Origin: Dehalococcoidia bacterium
GTDB lineage: Bacteria > Chloroflexota > Dehalococcoidia > Dehalococcoidales > Fen-1064
Reading direction: 5' to 3'
Length of the DNA stretch: 5,963 bases
NCBI GenBank assembly: GCA_003153075.1
Contig: PMBW01000310.1
Span: 13,213 to 19,175, forward strand
The position numbers and the translations under genes are program-made. The notes below the pieces were generated by a model. That model saw nothing but the letters and a program-made list of their open reading frames with translations. It did no database searches and had not been told where the DNA came from. How positions within the stretch are numbered: the first letter of the stretch is position 1; each line of letters opens with the position of its first letter. Of this stretch, positions 1 through 5,294 are shown in pieces.

Positions 1-38
1 TGACGGAAATATTTTCATATTAGGATTTATTATTAGCT

Positions 39-1820
39 ATGCGGATACTATTTCGTGTGCTCGGTTTATTGAGAAAATACTGGAAATGGCTCATTCTGAC
101 TTACGTTTGCCTGCTTTTATTCACCGCCGCCACTTTGATCGTGCCGAACTTTATCGGCATAGTAATTGATAAAGCCCTGGTACAGAACACCGCGGCTGAC
201 ATGAAATTACTCTGGGTTTATGGTCTGGCTATTATCGGCATCAGTCTTACACGCGGGCTGTTCTCCTTTGGACAAAGCTATTTTGCCGAATACGCGGGTC
301 AAAAAGTAGCTTATGACCTCCGGAACAAATTATACGATCAGATACAACATCTAAGTTTTTCATTTCATGATAAAGCGCAAACGGGACAATTGATGTCCCG
401 CGCCACGCAAGATGTAGAATCCATACGGTTTTTCCTGTCGATGGTAGTTGTTCGTCTTATCAATCTTGTCGTGATCTTTGTCGCCATTACCATTGTTTTA
501 CTCAGGATGAACTGGCAGCTTACTTTAGTCAGTTTCACATGTTTACCGTTTATTGCTTATTTTGCCCTTGCGTTTGGCGCAAAGATGCGTCCGTTGTGGG
601 CAAAGATCCAGCAGCAGATGGCTACGACCGGCACAGTGCTGCAGGAAAATCTCTCTGGCATGCGTGTCGTCAAAGCATTTTCCAGGCAGAAACTGGAATC
701 AGCAAAATTTGGCACAGAAGCCCGCTTACTTTACGAAGGTCAGATAGCAGGCGCCCGCATCCAGGCAGTCCGGGGTCCTTTGATGACCGTATTGACGACC
801 TTAGCCAGCGCTATCGTATTATGGTACGGTGGAATTTTAGTAATTGACGGAAAACTCACCGCCGGACAATTGACTCAGTTTTACGTTTATCTATCGTTTC
901 TTATCCCTCCGATACGTTTACTCGGTCCCCATATCAATATGACAACACGGGCGATCGCTTCCGGACAACGCATTTTCGAAGTTCTCGATACACAATCCGC
1001 CGTTAAAGAAAAACCGAACGCCGCGATTCTCGGCAACATCAACGGCGATATCAAATTCGACAATGTCCATTTTAGATACGAAGGCGCCAATACAAAAGAC
1101 AAATCCGGTGACATTTTGAAAGATATCAGTTTGGAAGCAAGGTCAGGCGAAATGGTGGCTTTATTAGGCGCTACCGGCAGCGGCAAAACAACATTGGTCA
1201 ATCTTATTCCCAGGTTCTATGATGTAACGGAAGGCAGAATCACTATTGACAACATCGATATCCGGGACGTGACGCTTGCGTCGTTGCGAAGACAAATAGG
1301 TATCGTGCAGCAGGATGCATTCCTTTTTTCAGCAACCATACGGGATAATATTTCCTACGGCGCAGTTAATGCCACCGATGACGAAATTATTGCGGCTTCT
1401 AAAACAGCCCGCTTGCATGATTTTATTATGACTTTGCCCCAAAAATATGACACTTGGGTAGGAGAACGCGGGGTTACACTTTCCGGCGGTCAGAAGCAAC
1501 GGCTGGCCATCGCCCGTACGCTGCTCATTGACCCTCGTATTCTGATATTGGATGACTCTACTTCCAGTGTTGACACCGAAACGGAATTTTTAATTCAACA
1601 GGCGTTGCGTGAATTAATGAAGGGGCGAACCACTTTCGTCATCGCGCAAAGGTTACAAACCGTAAAGGATGCGCAGCAGATTTTTGTGCTGAATAAAGGG
1701 CTGATTGCCGAACGCGGCACTCATACCCAATTATTGAATCACAGCAAAATTTACCGTGAGATATATGAACTCCAACTAAAGGCTCAGGAAGAAGCCCTGG
1801 GCAGCGAGGTGATCAAATAA
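39..1820 (+). CDS. ABC exporter half-transporter, degenerate-site subunit (TM287/BmrC/LmrC-like)
   Basis: Membrane-embedded half of a heterodimeric ABC exporter that uses ATP to move a substrate out of the cytoplasm; the family handles drugs, lipids or peptides, and the substrate here is unknown. The 593 residues follow the usual order: six membrane spans (about 17-37, 57-77, 132-155, 158-180, 245-268, 276-295), then an ATPase domain. Visible motifs are A-loop Tyr347, Walker A GATGSGKTT at 377-385, Q-loop Gln424/425, signature LSGGQ at 481-485, Walker B ILILD at 501-505 and D-loop SSVD at 509-512. The residue after Walker B is Asp506, not the catalytic Glu, and the switch His is Gln537. This marks the non-hydrolysing site of an asymmetric exporter. 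ATG at 39 is the first start after an in-frame stop at 21-23; its only Shine-Dalgarno-like site is AGGA at 22-25, rather distant. It overlaps the next gene by one base, so the two are surely co-transcribed. Confidence 0.95.
   Translation: MRILFRVLGLLRKYWKWLILTYVCLLLFTAATLIVPNFIGIVIDKALVQNTAADMKLLWVYGLAIIGISLTRGLFSFGQSYFAEYAGQKVAYDLRNKLYDQIQHLSFSFHDKAQTGQLMSRATQDVESIRFFLSMVVVRLINLVVIFVAITIVLLRMNWQLTLVSFTCLPFIAYFALAFGAKMRPLWAKIQQQMATTGTVLQENLSGMRVVKAFSRQKLESAKFGTEARLLYEGQIAGARIQAVRGPLMTVLTTLASAIVLWYGGILVIDGKLTAGQLTQFYVYLSFLIPPIRLLGPHINMTTRAIASGQRIFEVLDTQSAVKEKPNAAILGNINGDIKFDNVHFRYEGANTKDKSGDILKDISLEARSGEMVALLGATGSGKTTLVNLIPRFYDVTEGRITIDNIDIRDVTLASLRRQIGIVQQDAFLFSATIRDNISYGAVNATDDEIIAASKTARLHDFIMTLPQKYDTWVGERGVTLSGGQKQRLAIARTLLIDPRILILDDSTSSVDTETEFLIQQALRELMKGRTTFVIAQRLQTVKDAQQIFVLNKGLIAERGTHTQLLNHSKIYREIYELQLKAQEEALGSEVIK
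1806..1813 (+). promoter_or_regulatory. Strong Shine-Dalgarno site for the second ABC gene
   Basis: GAGGTGAT lies within the last codons of the first ABC gene and is fully complementary to the bacterial 16S 3' end (AUCACCUC). It sits 6 bases before the ATG at 1820. The ATG shares its A with the TAA stop at 1818-1820 (TAATG), an arrangement typical of translational coupling, which would help make the two subunits in equal amounts. It decides the start: the nearby ATG at 1824 is out of frame. Confidence 0.85.
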
Positions 1821-3769
1821 TGTATGCCAGCGGCGGATTGGGAGGAGTAGGCGGATTACTGTCAAAGCCTCCGGGCGGGCCGGGCGGCGGCGGTTTAATG
1901 CACAGCGGCGACCTTTCCGATGATATTGTTTTCGGAAAAGTCTATGACCAGAACGTTGTTCGCAGGATGGCCAGGTACATCAAACCATACAAATTGGATG
2001 CTGTTATTGCTGCCATCTCCATGGTTATTTCAACACTGACAACACTGTTTATGCCGCTTCTATTTAGCGATGCGATCAATATCGTCCAGACCGGTGACGC
2101 TACTACCCTGGATCCCATCGTAAGGTTTTTACTCAAGCTTTTCAGTGTGCAAGGTTCCAGCCACATTGTGACTGCCATTTTTATTATTTTCGTCATCAAT
2201 GGTTTGATCGCCTGGGGCGTCCAGTACATGCAGCAGAAATCAATGGCTAATATCGGACACGGTATTTTGTTGACCTTGCGGAATGATATGTTCGGTCACT
2301 TGCAGAAATTGTCTCTCAGTTTCTATGACCGTAATGAAGTGGGACGTATCATGTCGCGCGTCCAGAATGATGTTGGTTCACTGCAGGAATTGCTCACTAA
2401 TGGTATCCTTTTAGTGTTTGCTGATATGATCACGCTGGTTGGTATTGTTATCATTCTTTTAAGCTGGGATATCAAATTAGCGCTGATCACCATGATAGTC
2501 ATCCCCTTCCTGGCAGTGGTGATGTTACTTTGGCAAAACTATTCCAAGATGGCATTTTTAAAAGTCAGACAGGCCATTTCGATCGTTAACGCCGATCTGC
2601 AGGAAAATATCTCCGGTGCGCGGGTCATTCAGAGTCTATCGCGTGAAAATGTCAATTTTCAGCGCTTCGACAACATGAATGAGACAAATTTTGATGCCAA
2701 CGTTTCTGCCACCCGTTTAGCCGGTGCGCTTCAGCCTATCGTCGAACTTCTGATGGGAGTGGCGCTCGCGCTGGTGATAATTTACGGCGGCTCGCAGGTG
2801 CTCCACGGCCAATTGTTAATCGGTACGCTGGTCGGTTTCGTCCTTTATACCCAACGTTTTTTTGATCCTATCCGTGACTTAAGTGTATGGTATACGGAGT
2901 TGCAGCGTGCCATGGCCGGAGGCCAGCGCATATTTGAAGTGCTGGATTCGAAAATAGAGGTTAAAGACGCACCCGGTGCCGCGGATTTACCGACCATTAA
3001 TGGTGAGATCAGTTACAACAACGTTTCTTTCCAATATATTGAGGGAAGAGAAGTGCTCCACGACATCAATCTAAAAATACAGCCTGGTGAGACAGTTGCT
3101 TTCGTTGGCACCACCGGCGCAGGTAAAAGCACCATGGTCGCTCTCGTAGACCGTTTTTATGAGGTCAGCAAAGGTAGTGTTACGATTGACGGCATCGATA
3201 TTCGCACAGTCACGCAGGAATCTTTACGCAAACAGATCGGCGTTGTTTTACAGGAACCGTTCCTGTTTTCCGGAACAGTTAAGGATAACATTGTATACGG
3301 GCGCGAAGACGCCACCATGGAAAAGGTCATGGAAGCTGCTAAAGCAGTCGGCGCGCACGATTTTATCATGCGTTTTGATAAAGGATACGACACAATGCTG
3401 CAGGAACGCGGCAGTAACCTGAGCCAGGGACAACGTCAACTTATCAGCTTTGCCCGTGCGGTGCTGTCCGACCCGCGTATATTAATCCTGGACGAAGCCA
3501 CCGCAAACATTGATACACAAACCGAGGTCATCATTCAGCAAGCATTGAAACGGCTGCTTAAAGGCCGCACGTCGCTGGTTATCGCCCACCGTCTCTCGAC
3601 AATTCATGATGCAAACATGGTTGTAGTCATGGAAAACGGGAAAATTGTGGAAAAGGGTAATCACAAAGAACTCATCGAGAAGAAAGGCATTTATTATCAT
3701 CTTTACACGATGAGTTATGCTTACGCCGATGAGAAGGCCGCGCCGCCGGATAAAAGACAGGCTACTTAA
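1820..3769 (+). CDS. ABC exporter half-transporter, catalytic subunit (TM288/BmrD/LmrD-like)
   Basis: Partner of the preceding gene; together they should form the exporter in the cytoplasmic membrane. The protein has 649 residues. A Gly/Pro-rich, presumably disordered cytoplasmic N-terminus covers residues 5-25. Six membrane spans follow (about 58-80, 115-137, 192-215, 217-238, 302-325, 332-350), then an ATPase domain from about 395. Motifs: A-loop Tyr406, Walker A GTTGAGKST at 430-438, Q-loop Gln478, signature LSQGQ at 534-538, Walker B ILILD at 554-558 with catalytic Glu559, D-loop near 562-565, and switch His590. The catalytic Glu and His are intact, but the signature is LSQGQ instead of LSGGQ. 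In the heterodimer this signature faces the degenerate Walker motifs of the first subunit, so both deviations fall in one ATP site. Glycine-rich N-termini and LSQGQ are familiar in this subfamily. The substrate is not predictable from sequence; multidrug export is a default label. Confidence 0.95.
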   Translation: MYASGGLGGVGGLLSKPPGGPGGGGLMHSGDLSDDIVFGKVYDQNVVRRMARYIKPYKLDAVIAAISMVISTLTTLFMPLLFSDAINIVQTGDATTLDPIVRFLLKLFSVQGSSHIVTAIFIIFVINGLIAWGVQYMQQKSMANIGHGILLTLRNDMFGHLQKLSLSFYDRNEVGRIMSRVQNDVGSLQELLTNGILLVFADMITLVGIVIILLSWDIKLALITMIVIPFLAVVMLLWQNYSKMAFLKVRQAISIVNADLQENISGARVIQSLSRENVNFQRFDNMNETNFDANVSATRLAGALQPIVELLMGVALALVIIYGGSQVLHGQLLIGTLVGFVLYTQRFFDPIRDLSVWYTELQRAMAGGQRIFEVLDSKIEVKDAPGAADLPTINGEISYNNVSFQYIEGREVLHDINLKIQPGETVAFVGTTGAGKSTMVALVDRFYEVSKGSVTIDGIDIRTVTQESLRKQIGVVLQEPFLFSGTVKDNIVYGREDATMEKVMEAAKAVGAHDFIMRFDKGYDTMLQERGSNLSQGQRQLISFARAVLSDPRILILDEATANIDTQTEVIIQQALKRLLKGRTSLVIAHRLSTIHDANMVVVMENGKIVEKGNHKELIEKKGIYYHLYTMSYAYADEKAAPPDKRQAT

Positions 3770-3935
3770 GCCGATAGCTATGTGGCGCTACATTATTGTC
3801 CCGAAAACTGTCTAATAGAACAATTCTTTAATTTTTCTCTATGATCCAGGAAACAATGTCCATCATTTTTCCGGAGGGACCTGCGGGGGAAATTTCTAAG
3901 AAATCTACCGGCGTGAACGGCAATATCGTTGCCCT
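3770..3935. other. Convergent intergenic region, no clear terminator
   Basis: This 166-base gap lies between the converging ABC operon and CHR transporter gene. The only T-rich run on the plus strand (about 3827-3840) is preceded by a weak 5-bp stem, ATTGT (3795-3799) with ACAAT (3820-3824), around a 20-base loop; I do not call it a terminator. A 13-bp palindrome, ATTTCT-A-AGAAAT, lies at 3892-3904. The string TGTCCCGAAAACTGTCTAAT at 3797-3816 resembles an insertion-sequence terminal repeat, but no transposase remains. An ATG-led 38-codon frame at 3841-3957 lacks a ribosome binding site and is not called as a gene. Confidence 0.5.
3806..3817. repeat. Left copy of 12-bp inverted repeat bracketing the CHR gene
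   Basis: AACTGTCTAATA here is the exact reverse complement of TATTAGACAGTT at 5240-5251. The two copies lie on opposite sides of the CHR transporter gene. About one such 12-bp pair is expected by chance in 6 kb, so only the placement in the two flanking intergenic regions makes it notable. Confidence 0.4.
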
Positions 3936-5102
3936 CTACCTGACCACTAGTTTATAAGCTATGCCTAACAATGCTCCGCCTAATATCAACCAGGTTGAAT
4001 TGACCTTGTATTTGAATACAAGGAATAATGACGCGGTAGCCAATATGATCGTAAACCAGTCCGTCACGCCGGCGCGTCCGAGTTCCCATGTCACCGAGGC
4101 CATTAATCCCAGCGAAGCTACGTTCACGCCATCCAGGAAGGATCCAGACCACCATTTTGTTCGCAAATACGGCATGACGCGGCTTAATAGCGCCACAAAA
4201 ACAAATGACGGGATGAAAAAAGCCAAGGTGGCCAGCAGCGCCGACGACCATCCCCCCATCAAATATCCGATAAAGGTGGCGCTGGAAGCGATCGGTCCCG
4301 GTGTAATCTGTCCCACCGCAATCGCATCCAACAGCTGATGATGAGTTATCCATCCCAATCGTTCGACAAATTCCGAGTTAAAAAATGCCACCAGCACATA
4401 GCCGCTGCCGTAGAGCACCGAACCGATTTTTAAAAATGTTATGAAAAGGGTCGTCTGACTGAACGGCACCGCCGCGGCCGAAATGATCACTTCCGGGATT
4501 TTTAATATCGGAGTAACTAACAATGCCGATAATCCCTTCTTGATAAAATGCTGCCCGCTTTGAAAAAGCAGGACCACCGCAGCGCCGGCAAATAGCAGCG
4601 CGATCTCATTAACCTTGAAAAAATAAAAGATAACCACCGCTATCCCGACAATTGCCGTCAACGGGTTTTTCACTGCTTTCCGGCCCAGGTCCCACAGCGC
4701 CTGCACCACGATCGCAATTACGATCGGTTTTACTCCGTAAAGCACCCAGCCGACCTGCGGCAGCGAACCGTAAGTTACATATATCCAGGCCAGCGCTAAA
4801 GTGGCCAACATGCCGGGAATAATAAACAATAACCCGGAAGCTAAGTACCCAAACCAGCCTCCCCTGACTAGTCCCAGGTATAATGCCATTTCTGTCGCAT
4901 TGGGGCCGGGGATGATATTTGCCGCGCCGACCATGTCCAGAAATTCCTGGTCGCTCAGCCAGTGCCTGTTCCTCACGGTCTCCCGCTGCATGATCGCAAT
5001 ATATACAGCAGGTCCACCAAAAGATGTCGCTCCGATTCTCAGGAATAGGAGGGCTACTTCCTTCAAATAGCTGAGTTTGTCTGGTTTACTGCTTTTGTTC
5101 AT
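3936..5102 (-). CDS. chrA: CHR-family chromate transporter, two-domain (long-chain) form
   Basis: Polytopic inner-membrane carrier of the chromate ion transporter (CHR) family; characterised members export chromate and so confer resistance. The product is 388 residues from the ATG at 5102 (389 from the adjoining GTG at 5105), the normal length for the duplicated long-chain form. Numbering from the GTG, the N-terminal half has the SFGGP motif at 28-32 and PGPN at 66-69. The C-terminal half repeats the pattern as LYGSGYV (231-237) and PGP (269-271) within a run of hydrophobic spans. An in-frame stop at 5118-5120 limits the start to GTG 5105 or ATG 5102; neither has a good Shine-Dalgarno site, and I prefer ATG. 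A GGGGGAG run about 40 bases upstream is too far away. No chrB or other resistance gene adjoins it, and many CHR proteins have untested substrates, so chromate is a family-level assignment. It is convergent with the ABC operon and divergent from the lipoprotein gene. Confidence 0.93.
   Translation of the reverse strand: MNKSSKPDKLSYLKEVALLFLRIGATSFGGPAVYIAIMQRETVRNRHWLSDQEFLDMVGAANIIPGPNATEMALYLGLVRGGWFGYLASGLLFIIPGMLATLALAWIYVTYGSLPQVGWVLYGVKPIVIAIVVQALWDLGRKAVKNPLTAIVGIAVVIFYFFKVNEIALLFAGAAVVLLFQSGQHFIKKGLSALLVTPILKIPEVIISAAAVPFSQTTLFITFLKIGSVLYGSGYVLVAFFNSEFVERLGWITHHQLLDAIAVGQITPGPIASSATFIGYLMGGWSSALLATLAFFIPSFVFVALLSRVMPYLRTKWWSGSFLDGVNVASLGLMASVTWELGRAGVTDWFTIILATASLFLVFKYKVNSTWLILGGALLGIAYKLVVR
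4004..4023. repeat. 20-bp palindrome in the 3' part of the CHR gene
   Basis: CCTTGTATTTGAATACAAGG has perfect 9-bp arms around a TG centre. It lies in codons near residues 362-368 of the CHR transporter, about 70 bases before its stop codon. Its TTGTA...TACAA core matches the arms of the 11-bp palindromes at 5188 and 5384, but with a 6-base rather than 1-base centre. It may be a chance result of the local codons. Confidence 0.45.
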
Positions 5103-5187
5103 CACAGGTAATAAATATTAACATATTTACAGAAGGTTGCTCCCCCAAATAAAAGCGCATTTATGTAATCTCAACACATTTCTTTTG

Positions 5188-5198
5188 TTGTAATACAA
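5188..5198. repeat. Perfect 11-bp palindrome, copy 1 (candidate operator)
   Basis: TTGTAATACAA (TTGTA-A-TACAA) lies in the divergent region between the CHR gene and the lipoprotein gene, about 85 bases upstream of the CHR start. It overlaps the place where a -35 element would lie for the TATAAT at 5217-5222. The identical 11-mer occurs again at 5384-5394. Size and position suit a dimeric regulator's binding site, but no regulator is encoded in the window. Confidence 0.4.
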
Positions 5199-5216
5199 AT
5201 TCAGGTTAAGCGTATA

Positions 5217-5222
5217 TATAAT
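5217..5222 (+). promoter_or_regulatory. Candidate upstream -10 box for the lipoprotein gene
   Basis: An exact TATAAT sits at the end of an alternating TA run. No good -35 hexamer lies 16-18 bases before it; that position is occupied by the TTGTAATACAA palindrome, so any activity might depend on an activator. AT-rich context makes chance occurrence likely. Confidence 0.3.
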
Positions 5223-5239
5223 AAGGAGCATTTGAAAAA

Positions 5240-5251
5240 TATTAGACAGTT
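5240..5251. repeat. Right copy of 12-bp inverted repeat bracketing the CHR gene
   Basis: TATTAGACAGTT is the exact reverse complement of 3806-3817. It contains TAGACA (5243-5248), a 5-of-6 match to a -35 box, so it may instead simply be part of the lipoprotein promoter. Similarity to the left copy ends abruptly on the outer side. Confidence 0.4.
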
Positions 5252-5268
5252 ATAAATAAGTGTATAAT
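5243..5268 (+). promoter_or_regulatory. Likely promoter of the lipoprotein gene
   Basis: An exact TATAAT at 5263-5268 is preceded by TAGACA at 5243-5248 (5 of 6 against TTGACA). The 14-base spacer is shorter than the usual 16-18, so the -35 assignment is doubtful while the -10 is good. Transcription would start near 5275 and give a leader of about 20 bases that includes the Shine-Dalgarno site at 5283-5288. Confidence 0.5.
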
Positions 5269-5282
5269 ATCAAATGATCGAC

Positions 5283-5288
5283 AGAGGA
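5283..5288 (+). promoter_or_regulatory. Shine-Dalgarno site deciding the lipoprotein start
   Basis: AGAGGA lies 6 bases before the ATG at 5295. An in-frame ATG at 5274 would add seven residues (MIDRGTY), but it falls at the predicted transcription start, lacks a ribosome binding site and would put Asp and Arg ahead of the signal peptide. Start 5295 is therefore preferred. Confidence 0.7.
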
Positions 5289-5294
5289 ACTTAT

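Noticed and set aside
1..38. Possible end of an upstream gene (TGA at 1-3) or a promoter for the ABC operon.
   Set aside because: There is too little sequence to tell; the short AT-rich stretch shows no convincing -10/-35 pair.
887..1201. Minus-strand open frames within the ABC genes (here and at 1942-2229, 3157-3393, 3482-3700).
   Set aside because: They lie wholly inside strongly conserved coding sequence on the other strand, with no recognisable domains or ribosome binding sites.
3795..3840. Rho-independent terminator for the ABC operon (ATTGT/ACAAT stem followed by a T-rich run).
   Set aside because: The stem has only 5 AT-rich pairs around a 20-base loop, and the T run is interrupted. 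It would not form a stable terminator hairpin.
3961..4338. Plus-strand open frames opposite the CHR gene (here and at 4801-5070).
   Set aside because: They are antisense to a clear CHR-family protein with conserved motifs and show no domain of their own.
5086..5124. Twelve-codon minus-strand frame overlapping the CHR gene start, a possible coupling leader.
   Set aside because: The only upstream Shine-Dalgarno-like run (GGGGGAG) is about 15 bases from its ATG, and frames this short are common by chance.
5146..5174. Minus-strand promoter for the CHR gene: TTGAGA (5169-5174) with an AT-rich -10 about 15-17 bases on.
   Set aside because: The -35 matches 5 of 6, but no -10 candidate matches better than 4 of 6 at acceptable spacing, so it is not reliable enough to annotate.
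5232..5255. Seven-codon leader peptide frame starting at TTG, just after AAGGAG (5223-5228).
   Set aside because: The spacing from AAGGAG to the TTG is only 3 bases and the start codon is weak. The frame also lies across the better promoter, so it would not be in its transcript.
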